From Paramoeba atlantica (lineage: Eukaryota > Discosea), in NCBI GenBank assembly GCA_977017575.1, contig CDRNVI010000044.1:186001-250000 (forward strand): DNA of 64,000 bases, in the 5' to 3' direction. The notes under the pieces were generated by a model. It ran no database searches and was not told where the DNA came from. It saw only the letters and a list, made by a program, of their open reading frames with translations. Below are positions 20,406-30,011 of this stretch, one piece after another. Every line of letters starts with the position of its first letter. Positions within the stretch are counted from its first letter, which is position 1. Both the position numbers and the translations under genes were made by a program.

Positions 20406-21983
20406 ATGTTCTTTCCCGCTCTCCTCCTCCTCTCCGCGGCCTCCACCCCTCAGCGTGCTGTCCCGTATGCCCAGGTCGACCACCGCTGTGCGCTACGGGC
20501 CTTTGAGAAGAAACCTGAATTCCCCACTCTCACGGACCGTTTCTCCTCCCTCCTCCAGTGTGCTCCCACAGGGGAAACGGGAAACGAGTCCCCGGAGAGT
20601 GATGACTTCCGGGTCGTCTATCTCTACCCCAGCACCCACACTAATCTGTTCGGTCGTGGCACAGCCTACATGTGTGCGTATGGGGAACACCCGACACGGT
20701 GTGGTACCACGGGCGGGTTTCGTACCCATGCCTCCTCCTGGTGGGACTCGATGAGTAAAGAACAAGAGCGAAACCCCGGAGGGCGTCAAAATACAGGACG
20801 CTACACGACACTGCGGGAGGTGTTTCAATGCGTAGTAAAGGAGGACTATAATTTGATCATGGGCCCCTCTGGAGGGGTGTTGCATCAAGCTGATCTGTTC
20901 GTGAACGTCCCACTGGCCGCGACGCATTTACAGGTGTGTCGGGAGGCGCTGAAGGGGAATCGTGTGGTGCGATGCGCGAGCCGCCGACGGGCACGTAGGT
21001 TTGACGGGATGAACACCCCAAGGAGGAGCGCACGAAAAAGTATGCAGAGTGTGGCCTCTGGGGAGTACTCCACGGAAAGTGTAGCGGAGCAGATACGCAT
21101 TCCGGCCCCGATTTCTGTGCTGCCTCCGATCTCGCCGGCGGAAATGGGCGACCTCTCCGCTACGGGTCGGATTTACTATGACAATGAGGATGAGGGGAGA
21201 GGATTGGAAGATTCCGGAGAAAAAAGGAGTATGGAGATGAGTTACCCCCATGGGTGGTGCCGTCCCACACCTTGGGAAAGTCATGCCTCTGAGTCGCTAC
21301 GGGAGGAGGTGATTACCACTTTCTTTTCACAATTACACTGTCCGTGTTTTGAGGACTTTAGTAAGTCGAAGGCCAAGCTGTCCGAGGCACATTTGTCCTC
21401 CTTCGGGGATGCCCCAACATTAAAGTTCTCTCATATGGAGTGGAAACAGACAGCGAAGCTTCGGCTGCAACATCTAGAGCAACATCACGGCATGTCGCTG
21501 AGCCTCGCTGCGGAGTGCCAGGAAGACTGCATGCCGGCCTTCGGGTTTGCCCCTGAGGAAATTGCTGATGTTTTTCACCACAATGCACAAGAAATGGCAG
21601 AAGCAATTCAAGAAAGAGTTTCGGAAATAGTCTATCATGAGGACAATCCTTTTAAGACGTGCCCTATCCCTCAAAGATTTCGACGTCCGGACGACGTGGA
21701 ATGTGAGTGCATGCTGGATCAGGAAGTATCTGACATAGAGAGCAGTAAGGATGTCTCCTCAGACTACTCGGTTGTGTACGCTGACGAGGATCCGGAAGAC
21801 GATGTGTCCTTGGACGCAAAAAACCCACTGGTTACTTTTTTTACATATTGCTGTGGAGTTTACTCTTTTCTGAGCAGTTCGTCTCTTAGTTTGGCATCCA
21901 CGAATCAGTGGGATGCAGTGTATTGTATGTGCTCTACAACTTTAGTAGCATTAGCTTCATTTTTTGATGCAATGATGAAGTAG
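20406..21983 (+). CDS. Secreted or membrane protein with C-terminal Cys-Cys-Gly module (tandem paralogue 2)
   Basis: 525 residues with an N-terminal signal peptide (MFFPALLLLSAAS). Residues 20-190 form an unrecognised region with conserved-looking Cys and Trp (FRVVYLYPSTHTNLFGRG, GFRTHASSWWDSM). Residues 190-300 are basic, then acidic. The last 80 residues (DVSSDYSVVYADEDPEDDV, FTYCCGVYSFLSSSSLS, NQWDAV) closely match the first module of the preceding gene. A helical stretch (NAQEMAEAIQERVSEIVYH) resembles the linker of that paralogue. The 5' part is C-rich and the middle G-rich on the + strand. The family is unknown; surface or endomembrane location is an inference from the signal peptide. 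Confidence 0.65.
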   Translation: MFFPALLLLSAASTPQRAVPYAQVDHRCALRAFEKKPEFPTLTDRFSSLLQCAPTGETGNESPESDDFRVVYLYPSTHTNLFGRGTAYMCAYGEHPTRCGTTGGFRTHASSWWDSMSKEQERNPGGRQNTGRYTTLREVFQCVVKEDYNLIMGPSGGVLHQADLFVNVPLAATHLQVCREALKGNRVVRCASRRRARRFDGMNTPRRSARKSMQSVASGEYSTESVAEQIRIPAPISVLPPISPAEMGDLSATGRIYYDNEDEGRGLEDSGEKRSMEMSYPHGWCRPTPWESHASESLREEVITTFFSQLHCPCFEDFSKSKAKLSEAHLSSFGDAPTLKFSHMEWKQTAKLRLQHLEQHHGMSLSLAAECQEDCMPAFGFAPEEIADVFHHNAQEMAEAIQERVSEIVYHEDNPFKTCPIPQRFRRPDDVECECMLDQEVSDIESSKDVSSDYSVVYADEDPEDDVSLDAKNPLVTFFTYCCGVYSFLSSSSLSLASTNQWDAVYCMCSTTLVALASFFDAMMK

Positions 21984-22417
21984 GAGCTTGTAAATACGTA
22001 GGAGCTATAGAAATATGTAGAAAAACATCGTTGTGATATACATATAGCTGTTCGACTCCAGATTGGTAAAATCGAATACTTCACGCGAATGGTTTCAAGA
22101 GTCTCACGGGACAATTTCAAGAGTTCCTTTACAATAAGAAAGAATAGAGTTAATCTAGTCTAATAACGTTAGAAAGCTAATTAGGATTATTGATTGAAAT
22201 AATAGAATAGTTCTTGAATCGGGGGGTATGCAACGGTCATTAAAACGCATTTAAAAATGTACTTTACGTTTAGGGCGTATCTAGTAGTGTTACACTTTAC
22301 TTAACTAAAAACGAATACTTCGTTCATGGTTGATTATCACTTGACTTGCCATCTAAAACGGCAAAAGACTTTTCTGTCAAAAGAAATTATTTTTCACTTG
22401 TTTATATTACTGACTTG
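21984..22417. other. Gap upstream of the metallothionein-like gene
   Basis: No gene is visible. An AT-rich promoter region is expected here. I do not see an unambiguous metal-response element. Confidence 0.4.
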
Positions 22418-22537
22418 ATGGCCGAGACTAACAGTACGAATAAATCGTGTTCATGTGGTTGTGACACTTGTAGCTCCGACGGGAAAAAATGCCTTTGTAA
22501 TTGTCCGGAGTGCAAATGCGGGTGCCAAAGCGGTTAA
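22418..22537 (+). CDS. Metallothionein-like Cys-rich protein, 39 residues
   Basis: A 39-residue protein from ATG 22418 (MAETNSTNKSCSCGCDTC...). It contains ten Cys, nearly all in CxC or CxxC pairs (SCSCGCDTC, then KCLCNCPECKCGC), no aromatic residues and few hydrophobics after residue 1. This is the composition of a metallothionein, a cytosolic chelator of Zn, Cd or Cu. The frame is open upstream to a TTG-type codon at 22346, but the ATG at 22418 gives the typical short protein. Metallothioneins are too short and variable for assignment to a subclass. Confidence 0.7.
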   Translation: MAETNSTNKSCSCGCDTCSSDGKKCLCNCPECKCGCQSG

Positions 22538-22540
22538 TAC

Positions 22541-23128
22541 TGGTATGAAAGTAAATAAATGCGGCTGACCTTAAATTTTACCGGACTTTCAATTGTACTG
22601 GCTCTCTGATAGAGAAGAGAGAACAAAACCTGTTGTATGCGGCGAAAATTTTGCTACCTTTTTTGCTTTCTTCACAATCAAATGCTTCAAGCGCTAGAGC
22701 ACAGATCAAATACTGCATTTCGATTGCTCCGTATTAGATAATGGACTGTACATATTTTGGATTTGTTTCCTCCTTTTTTCAAATTTTTGATCTGAAGAAA
22801 AATTGTACACTATATAATTTATTATGTAGTACTTTATTATAGTGTATATTATATAGCGTATAAATTCATATTATGAATTTATAACACGCCGCGTGGCCTC
22901 AAATCATTGAATTTGATACTAAACATTACTAAAATAGTGTGATGCTATAAAATCACAAAAGAATAAGTCACTATATATTTTGTGCGCGTACGCGAAACTT
23001 TTACAAAGATAGTTGATCTCCTTAATCTTTAAGCACGGCTAACGGTTATATTTTGTTTTACTCGCAGAACAATACTTTTAATTGATCACAAACCTAGACA
23101 TTTTTGCAGACACTGCACCTTTTCATTA
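22541..23128. other. AT-rich gap with a long palindrome
   Basis: No gene. A near-perfect 25-bp palindrome (TATAAATTCATA, T, TATGAATTTATA) lies at 22859-22883, next to ACACTATATAATTTAT with an inverted partner ATTATAGTGT. Two acceptor-like sites precede the NOB1 ATG: TTTTACTCGCAG (AG at 23066-23067) and TTTTTGCAG (AG at 23108-23109). Confidence 0.5.
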
Positions 23129-24547
23129 ATGTCATGGGCCTCTCTATTGCGAGAATCGAAAAAGGAAAATCCGACCTCGCAAGGAACTGGAGTTGATTCC
23201 GACGAGAAATCTCAAAGCATTGTTCAAAGCCTTCGACCCCCCACTGTGGTTTTATCAACAGCGAACTCCTCTCTGCAGTCTGGCGTTGAAAATCTGATAA
23301 CAAGAATATCCGATTCGAATTTTACTGTAGATGCCCTTCAAAGTGGTAATGACACGCGAATACATCCCATAGATGCTGATACTGGCCCTGTGGCTTCGCG
23401 TATTGTCTTAGACACCGGTGCCTTCCTTCGTGTACCCAACTGGAGTGAATTAGCGGATGAAATCTACACCGTCCCGGAAGTGCTACGAGAGATACGTGAT
23501 GCTCGTCATCGACAGGCACTGCAAAACGCTCTTTGTGAGATCAAGGTTCATTCCCCCGGCCCTAACGCCGTGAGTACGGTCATTGCACACACCAAACAGA
23601 GTGGCGATTTCTCTTCTCTCAGTCGCACAGATTTGAAAGTTATGGCTCTGACCTATCAACTCGCCAAAGAGGCCGGCGTGTTGCAGGAAAAAGATTCACA
23701 TTCCGCAGATGGCACAGAAAGTGAGTTGGAAAAGAGTGAAGTTGGGCAAAATAGGTCAAAAGAATGTTGCAGCGACGAGAATTCTGAGACCGAAATAGAA
23801 AGTCAGACAAACTCGGCATCTGAGGAATGGGCAGAGTACGAAGAAAACGAGAAAGAGGATGACGATTGGATAACAAGCGAGAACTTACAGGAGCGCATTG
23901 CTCAAGACAGTTCAGGGATCAAGCAGTTGAGTTGCGAAGACAATTCTCGAATTTATGTACCTACGGCAGAAGATATCCACACAGCGGATGTGCCCACCGT
24001 TTCGTGTTTAACAATTGATTTCTCCATGCAGAATGCACTGATGCACTTAGGCGTTCCGGTTATTGGGACTGATGGTCGTATTATTAAAAGAATTCGTACA
24101 TGGGTATTGAGATGTCACGCATGTTATACAATAGTGCACGACAGTGATCGTCAGTTTTGTCCCAGTTGCGGATCAGGAAACACATTAAAGAAAGTGAGCT
24201 ACTCCATTGACAAAGATACTGGGGAACACAAAATGTGGATCAATTGGAGCCGCCGTATTAATACACGTGGAATCCGATACAGTATTCCAAAGCCTCGGTG
24301 GGGTGCGCATGGGACAAACAAGACATTAGCATTAAGAGAGGACCAGTTACGGGATTTTGGTAAACCAAAGAGCCTTCGGAACAAGCAGCACTTACGTGAA
24401 TTGATGCGCGAGCAAGATCCTGACCGTGGATCTTATCTTGGCGCAGACTACAAAAAGAAGGCTGGCCATCGACTGCGCGAAAATTCTAGCTACTCAAGAT
24501 TCAACATTAACGAGCGCAGGAATTTGCGAGCCGCACACCGAAAGTAA
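23129..24547 (+). CDS. NOB1: NOB1-like endonuclease of 18S rRNA maturation
   Basis: 472 residues. The PIN nuclease domain begins near residue 90 with IVLDTGAFLRV, where Asp95 is a predicted Mg-binding catalytic residue; it continues with YTVPEVLREIRD and LSRTDLKVMALTYQL, matching NOB1. A long acidic insert (residues 190-290) separates it from the zinc ribbon (CHACYTIVHDSDRQFCPSCG) and the conserved tail (WSRRINTRGIRYSIPKP). NOB1 cleaves 20S pre-rRNA at site D to make the 18S 3' end in late cytoplasmic pre-40S particles. Human NOB1 is 412 residues; the extra length is in the acidic insert. All zinc-ligand Cys are present. Confidence 0.92.
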   Translation: MSWASLLRESKKENPTSQGTGVDSDEKSQSIVQSLRPPTVVLSTANSSLQSGVENLITRISDSNFTVDALQSGNDTRIHPIDADTGPVASRIVLDTGAFLRVPNWSELADEIYTVPEVLREIRDARHRQALQNALCEIKVHSPGPNAVSTVIAHTKQSGDFSSLSRTDLKVMALTYQLAKEAGVLQEKDSHSADGTESELEKSEVGQNRSKECCSDENSETEIESQTNSASEEWAEYEENEKEDDDWITSENLQERIAQDSSGIKQLSCEDNSRIYVPTAEDIHTADVPTVSCLTIDFSMQNALMHLGVPVIGTDGRIIKRIRTWVLRCHACYTIVHDSDRQFCPSCGSGNTLKKVSYSIDKDTGEHKMWINWSRRINTRGIRYSIPKPRWGAHGTNKTLALREDQLRDFGKPKSLRNKQHLRELMREQDPDRGSYLGADYKKKAGHRLRENSSYSRFNINERRNLRAAHRK

Positions 24548-24804
24548 GCAAGGAGTAAGCAACGCATTTCGGATCATCTTGCTTTGAAGTTTTACTATTA
24601 CAATTGTTTATTTTTTACATGAAAAGGTTGATCACTGCACCGACATTTATACAAAAAAATCAGAAATTCTGAAATAGTTATTTACGTCGTTGATGCAAAG
24701 CTTTTGCGACGTTCGGTAAACCTATGAATTCATGAATTACCCCAATTTTTCACCAAAGAAATCGTTTGACCTCATAGTAAAATACCTACATATCCCAAAT
24801 AGAA

Positions 24805-25851
24805 ATGAAGGGTGCGATACGGAAAGAAAAGCATGCTGCCATGGAAGGGGTTGTAACAGCTCGGTACAAAAAGTTCGGACACCGATTTGAGATCTTATTG
24901 CATAAAAATAGAACCGTCAGTGAAATAGAAAAACGTGATCGAAAACAAAAGTTAGAATCACTACCCGAGGGATGCGATATTGATTCTCTTCTTTATCGGC
25001 CTCTGATTTTTTCTAATGCGGCGAAACAAGAGCCCGCGAAGCTTTCCACTCTACAAGAAGCCTTTGGGACTACCGAGTTGAAAGCAGTAGCCCAAGAAAT
25101 ATTATTCAAAGGAGAAATCATGCATGGAAAGAATGAGGAGCGTCAGGAAAGAACAAAGACCGATCATGCACAACTAGCTAGACTCTCTGAAGCGATTTGT
25201 TTGAGAATTACTCGTCCTAAACTTGAAAATGAAAAGAGAACTTCCCACTTATCAGCGGGTGAAATAGAGCATGAACTAAAATCATTAAAATATAAACTGT
25301 GCGATCCTCATGAGGTCAAATTATGCCGTGATGAGTACAATATTCTCCGAGCGATACGGGCGTTATACGATTCGCGGATTTTGGGGGACATTGTGCGCTC
25401 CCTTAAAAGTTTAGTATTTGACTTCTGTCACAAGCCGACGGTAGAAAATATTTGCAAGGAATCCAAGTATTTATTTTACTCAGCCGTATACGTCGGAGCA
25501 CAAAGCGGCCTTGCCTGTTTATTGGTTTTTGATCCCTATATCCAGGAAGATTTGTTTAGCCGCCTAGTACAAGCCGGTGTCACTAGTAAGCAAGATGCTT
25601 TAAAGCGCGCTTCAATCCATTTTCCGACCAAATCCTGTCCGATTGACCTTATGTGTCTACTTGAGGTCTTGAATGAGCATAGTACGAACCATTGCACTAA
25701 AAACGGCGCGGATGATACTGGTTTGGCGAATTCACGAAAGAGTGGCCATGTAACAAAAGGAAAAAAAGGGAAAGCTGACCAATCTGAACACAAGACAAAG
25801 AACAGTATGAATTCACTTGAAACAGAATTGGCTGGCCTTGGTTTGCGCTAA
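24805..25851 (+). CDS. SBDS: SBDS/Sdo1-like ribosome maturation factor with divergent C-terminal half
   Basis: 348 residues. The N-terminal third matches the SBDS FYSH domain: VVTARYKKFGHRFEILLHKN, PLIFSNAAKQEPAKLSTLQEAFGT, EILFKGEIMHGKNE, then an ICLRITRPK segment. SBDS with the GTPase EFL1 releases eIF6 from 60S subunits. Human SBDS is about 250 residues. Here domains II and III are hard to align; only a GLACLLVFDP stretch resembles the CLIDP strand, and the tail adds about 60 Lys-rich residues (GKKGKADQSEHKTKN). It could be a fast-evolving true SBDS or a paralogue with a changed C-terminal half. It starts 257 bp after the NOB1 stop. Confidence 0.8.
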   Translation: MKGAIRKEKHAAMEGVVTARYKKFGHRFEILLHKNRTVSEIEKRDRKQKLESLPEGCDIDSLLYRPLIFSNAAKQEPAKLSTLQEAFGTTELKAVAQEILFKGEIMHGKNEERQERTKTDHAQLARLSEAICLRITRPKLENEKRTSHLSAGEIEHELKSLKYKLCDPHEVKLCRDEYNILRAIRALYDSRILGDIVRSLKSLVFDFCHKPTVENICKESKYLFYSAVYVGAQSGLACLLVFDPYIQEDLFSRLVQAGVTSKQDALKRASIHFPTKSCPIDLMCLLEVLNEHSTNHCTKNGADDTGLANSRKSGHVTKGKKGKADQSEHKTKNSMNSLETELAGLGLR

Positions 25852-26218
25852 ATCGTGCGGAAATTTAGATTGATACGGCATCAATCCTGTCGACATCAGC
25901 AGTACATTTCTAGCCCCTGTTTTCTATTTCTAGCTCCTTTTATTAACTATTCTAATCTTCACAATTGTTCGACTTGAAGTCGAACCCAAGAAGTCACCAC
26001 AACCCAAGAAGTTCTTCGGTGAATCACATTAAATGGTAGACGTGCATTCATTTTAGGCATCCTATGTATATTGTACATGAAGCATGAAACGAAAAGTTTT
26101 GATGCTTTATTTCATTACAGTAGTGCATATTGATTTATGCGAACTGATACTTTGCTTTTGTTTTTGTCGTTTAAAGAATCAAATACAAGTTTATTGATAA
26201 AAGAGTGTAAAATATGTC
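25852..26218. other. Gap without recognisable content
   Basis: AT-rich. A short direct repeat (CGAACCCAAGAAGT / ACAACCCAAGAAGT near 25981-26009) is present. No gene is seen. Confidence 0.4.
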
Positions 26219-27019
26219 ATGGCGAAGAGCGCACCTATGGTTAAATCACAAGCGCCTGTACAAGCGCCTGTATCTCGAAAGTATCGTGCAAAACTAGGGA
26301 CGTTATTGCAGGAGTTCTTATTGCGGGCTAGAGACACAAACGCAGCGTCGAAAACTGTGGAAGGGACAAATTCGTATCTAAAATACAATGTGCCAAGTGA
26401 GGTGTGCTTCTTATGTAAAGTGGACGACCCTCACGCTAATTTGTCCTACTTTATTCTGTATTGTACTTTGGTTAGTAATTCAGTAAATACTTCTTCGTTT
26501 CGTATTGACGAATCCTCGTGCCGAATGATTCCGGGTTTGAACACTGCTGATAAACTCTCTGGCGAAAGCGTTTTTGAAGGGATACAATTCACTTTAGGCG
26601 CATCAAAAGTTCACGTTGATATGGAGCGACAAATTATTACTCCGGCTTCTCACCCCACAAGTTCCACGTATGAAATAAAACTGCGTATGTCGATACCACG
26701 TAACCTAACCAACAACTCCTTTGACAAAAGTGACGCTACAGAGACGACGATTTACTTTGGATCAGTGACGTATTACGGAAGTTTAATAGGGACGAAAGAC
26801 TGCGCAATGTTTCCAACAGTTTTAATGCTACCGCTTGATCCAACTTCTACTTATTCGTCCCCAACCAGTTTTTTAGAACTAATTTCTGGTTATGGAACGT
26901 TTTCATGTGAAGAAACTAAATCTTGTCCTCGTAACTCTGAGGTAACTCTTGGCGAAAAAATGTCCCGCGATAGTGCTATGGATGATGATGATGTCGACAT
27001 AATTGAATTCGAAGACTAA
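26219..27019 (+). CDS. Unrecognised 266-residue protein with acidic SIM-like C-terminus
   Basis: Not recognised. The N-terminus has a short repeat (QAPVQAPV) and a basic helix (KYRAKLGTLLQEFLLRAR). The middle is beta-strand-like with regularly spaced aromatics and Cys. The C-terminus is strongly acidic around a hydrophobic core (DDDDVDIIEFED), matching the form of a SUMO-interacting motif (hydrophobic triplet with acidic flanks). There is no signal peptide or membrane span, so it is probably soluble, nuclear or cytosolic. The frame is uninterrupted and starts at ATG 26219. Confidence 0.6.
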   Translation: MAKSAPMVKSQAPVQAPVSRKYRAKLGTLLQEFLLRARDTNAASKTVEGTNSYLKYNVPSEVCFLCKVDDPHANLSYFILYCTLVSNSVNTSSFRIDESSCRMIPGLNTADKLSGESVFEGIQFTLGASKVHVDMERQIITPASHPTSSTYEIKLRMSIPRNLTNNSFDKSDATETTIYFGSVTYYGSLIGTKDCAMFPTVLMLPLDPTSTYSSPTSFLELISGYGTFSCEETKSCPRNSEVTLGEKMSRDSAMDDDDVDIIEFED

Positions 27020-27165
27020 ATCATCTGCCGTAACAGTATTCTGATGTGATTCTTTTAAAAATTTATTATTTTGAGTCATGTATTATACGTTTTCATGGCA
27101 TTACATCCATTGCATTGTATTGCCAACTTAAAATATAGTTGCCTACGTGTTTATATTTAGTCCCG

Positions 27166-29802
27166 ATGTATCGGAAATGCCTTATCGGTCTAACAAAGTC
27201 CGGCACAAACATTCCATCAAAGAAAACAGGAAAGGAGCGTTCCCAAAACTTGGCTAAGGAACAGGCTTTGAAAAAACTTCAGCTGAACGAGACAACGAAA
27301 CCAATTCAACAAGTCGTAAAAGCATCGTACGCGAAAGGAACGGATGATCATCCTGCTGCCACGGAGAAGTTAAAAACAGCCACACCCTCCAAGCCAGTGA
27401 CTCCTGCGCCACTTAGCCAACCTGATCGTCCGGCACACCCCTTTTTCGGTGCCTATTTTAATTTTCCTGGTGTTCCTGTACACGACACTGAAAACAGCCG
27501 TGCTAAGGCGGAAGTGGGATCCAGTATCCTTCCATCTCAAAATTCCCGAAAACCAATCGGGTTTTCCTGCGCCTCCGAGACCGACGCCAGGGGGATTATT
27601 GAATATGAAAAACACTACGCGTATCCCCAGGGGCTACAGCGACGATGGCATCATTTCGCTGAGTTCGCCCGCGAGTCCCCCAAGATGGCCTTTCGACAGC
27701 TTGCGATTCGTCTCATTCAAGGTGGGATCACGGGATACGCGCTATACTACGTCTACCGGCGCTACTTTGGCGACGGGTACATTCGAACGGTCTCCGAGAC
27801 CGACGGCATTTCCTACCTCCTCGACCCTCGCAACCCTGTGGACTCCATCCACGTCCACACAACCCAGCGTGAAGCCATCGTCTACCTCCCCCACACCGCC
27901 CACCCCGCAACCTCCCATTTCCGGTTCCATCTCACCACACTCTCCCACCTCGAGAGTTTCCTCCTCGCCACCTCCGGTCCCCCCTCCCTCACGGTCGACC
28001 ACAACGCACGCTGGTCCCCACTCTCCTCCCTCACCGGAGTCCTCTCCTCCCTTTTTCGTCCCTTTCGAGGTGAAGCTCAAACCCCACCCTCCCCATCCCA
28101 GAGGCTTCAACCCACCTCTCCTACTAACATTACTCATAAAAACATGAACCACGACCACAACCACACTAGCACGAGTAGTCACCCCGACCCCCACCACCCC
28201 CAGCGCCCCCTCTACTACAGCTACACCGTGGGCTTCCCCTGGACCCCCCTCCTCCTTCTCGCCTTCCTCCCCCTCCTCGCGGTCCTCCACACCCGCTTCC
28301 GCCTCGCGCGCTCCGCCCTGAGCGCCAAACCGCTAAGTCTCTTCGGGGCCCCCGCGAGGGGGACCAAAGCCAACGGGGAGCACTTCTTTAAACTCATCAA
28401 GGAGCGACCGAGGACCCGGTTCGGGGAGATTGCCGGGATGGCGGAGCCCAAGCACGAGGTGCGGGAGGTGGTGGAGTTCCTGGCCCACCCCCAGCGGTTC
28501 GCCCGGCTCGGGGCGACCGTGCCGAAGGGGATTATGTTATCGGGGGTCCCGGGGGTGGGGAAGACGTTACTCGCGAAGGCGGTCGCCGGGGAGGCCCGGG
28601 TGAATTTCATCTCCTGTGCCGGGAGTGAGTTTGTGGAGATTTTTGTCGGCGTCGGGGCCTCCCGGGTGCGGGATTTGTTTGTGGCGGCCAGGGAGGCGGC
28701 CCCGTGTGTGGTGTTTATTGATGAGATTGATGCGTTCGCAAAGTCACGAAGGATGGCGCATAAGGGAGGGATGGGACAAAGTGAGGGGGATAACACGGTG
28801 AATGCGCTGCTGTCGGAGATGGATGGGTTTCACTCGCATGCGGGGGTGGTGGTGATTGCGGGGACGAACCGGGTGGATATTTTAGATGAGGCGTTGCTTC
28901 GTCCGGGGCGGTTTGACCGGCGCGTACATATTGATCCTCCGCCCTACCCGGACCGCGTGGAGATCTTTAAAGTGCATTTAAAACCACTGAAACTTACCGC
29001 CGGGTCGGCTGAAGCTGTAGATGGTACAGCGAAGAAGCTAGCCTCCCTGACCCCAGGCAACACGGGGGCGGATATCAAAAACATTTGCAACGAGGCCGCC
29101 ATTATTGCTGCCCGTGAGTCCAAGACCTCAGTGGACATGGAGTCCTTTCAAAAAGGAATGGAGCGCGTGCAAATCGGACTCAAGCGACAATCTCGTGTGC
29201 TGACACCCAGTGAGAAAAAGCGCCTCGCGTTCCACGAGGCGGGTCACGCCGTGGTCAACTGGCATCTTCGTCACGTCGACCCGGTGTGTAAGGTCTCTAT
29301 CGTACAATATGGCGGCGACCGTACCAGTGTAAATCAAAAGCTCCCTCATGAGAAGTACATACAAACCCAGGCAGAGCTCGAGGAGCGTATCTGTGACATG
29401 CTAGGCGGGGTGGCCTCTGAAGAGTATTTCCTCTCCGAGCTCTCCTCCAGTGCGGCGGAGGATATGAACCGAGCCACCGGGCTGGCCTACCAATGCGTCG
29501 TGCGGTATGGGATGTGTCCCGGGGAGGTCGGACACTTTTCCTATCCGGAAAGCCAGGATCAGGTTGCGGTACAAAAGCCTTACGGCTCGGTAGTGGAGAG
29601 GGCCGTAGACGGGGCAGTGGCGCAATGGGTGTCCCGGGCTCGGGACCAGGCTCGGGCGTTGATCGAATCCCACGAGTCACAAGTTCGTGCCCTGCAGGGT
29701 CTGTTGATGGAGAAGGAAACCCTCTCAGCGGTGGATTTGATTCTGGTTATGGGACACCGTGAGCAAACAAGTAGTGAACTTCGAGAGTATCTGACGTCTT
29801 GA
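27166..29802 (+). CDS. FtsH-type AAA metalloprotease, probably mitochondrial m-AAA (AFG3/YTA10-like)
   Basis: About 878 residues from ATG 27166, six bases after an acceptor-like TTATATTTAG. The N-terminal 170 residues are basic and could carry an organelle presequence. Two membrane spans (IRLIQGGITGYALYYVYRR; TPLLLLAFLPLLAVL) flank an intermembrane-space domain. The AAA domain has Walker A GVPGVGKT near residue 460, the pore motif EFVEIFVGVGASRVRDLF, Walker B VVFIDEID and an RPGRFDR arginine finger. The protease site is HEAGH near 690, with the third ligand Asp in AAEDMNRAT near 770. All catalytic residues are intact. It should degrade or process inner-membrane proteins. A plastid FtsH is the alternative. 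Base composition is odd: codons are C-ending up to about 28370, then G-ending. Confidence 0.92.
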   Translation: MYRKCLIGLTKSGTNIPSKKTGKERSQNLAKEQALKKLQLNETTKPIQQVVKASYAKGTDDHPAATEKLKTATPSKPVTPAPLSQPDRPAHPFFGAYFNFPGVPVHDTENSRAKAEVGSSILPSQNSRKPIGFSCASETDARGIIEYEKHYAYPQGLQRRWHHFAEFARESPKMAFRQLAIRLIQGGITGYALYYVYRRYFGDGYIRTVSETDGISYLLDPRNPVDSIHVHTTQREAIVYLPHTAHPATSHFRFHLTTLSHLESFLLATSGPPSLTVDHNARWSPLSSLTGVLSSLFRPFRGEAQTPPSPSQRLQPTSPTNITHKNMNHDHNHTSTSSHPDPHHPQRPLYYSYTVGFPWTPLLLLAFLPLLAVLHTRFRLARSALSAKPLSLFGAPARGTKANGEHFFKLIKERPRTRFGEIAGMAEPKHEVREVVEFLAHPQRFARLGATVPKGIMLSGVPGVGKTLLAKAVAGEARVNFISCAGSEFVEIFVGVGASRVRDLFVAAREAAPCVVFIDEIDAFAKSRRMAHKGGMGQSEGDNTVNALLSEMDGFHSHAGVVVIAGTNRVDILDEALLRPGRFDRRVHIDPPPYPDRVEIFKVHLKPLKLTAGSAEAVDGTAKKLASLTPGNTGADIKNICNEAAIIAARESKTSVDMESFQKGMERVQIGLKRQSRVLTPSEKKRLAFHEAGHAVVNWHLRHVDPVCKVSIVQYGGDRTSVNQKLPHEKYIQTQAELEERICDMLGGVASEEYFLSELSSSAAEDMNRATGLAYQCVVRYGMCPGEVGHFSYPESQDQVAVQKPYGSVVERAVDGAVAQWVSRARDQARALIESHESQVRALQGLLMEKETLSAVDLILVMGHREQTSSELREYLTS

Positions 29803-30011
29803 CGGTGGGTTCTTTTTTTCAACTTGGTAGTGTCATTTGTGATTTGATTGTCATTTTGTTCAAGGATCTTTAGTATCTACAGGTGCAGTTAAATATATAG
29901 AGTGTACAATGTGTAACTAATAGGGACAGGACCTGTACTTACTATACTACTTGCTAAATCCTTCTGTTACGTATTTCTATCCATATCATCTATCAAAATC
30001 AAGAAGGCCGT

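Noticed and set aside
27742-28290. 182-codon minus-strand frame, Gly/Val/Glu-rich, opposite the m-AAA protease gene
   Set aside because: It is the mirror of a strongly C-rich coding stretch on the + strand; its composition is explained by that skew.
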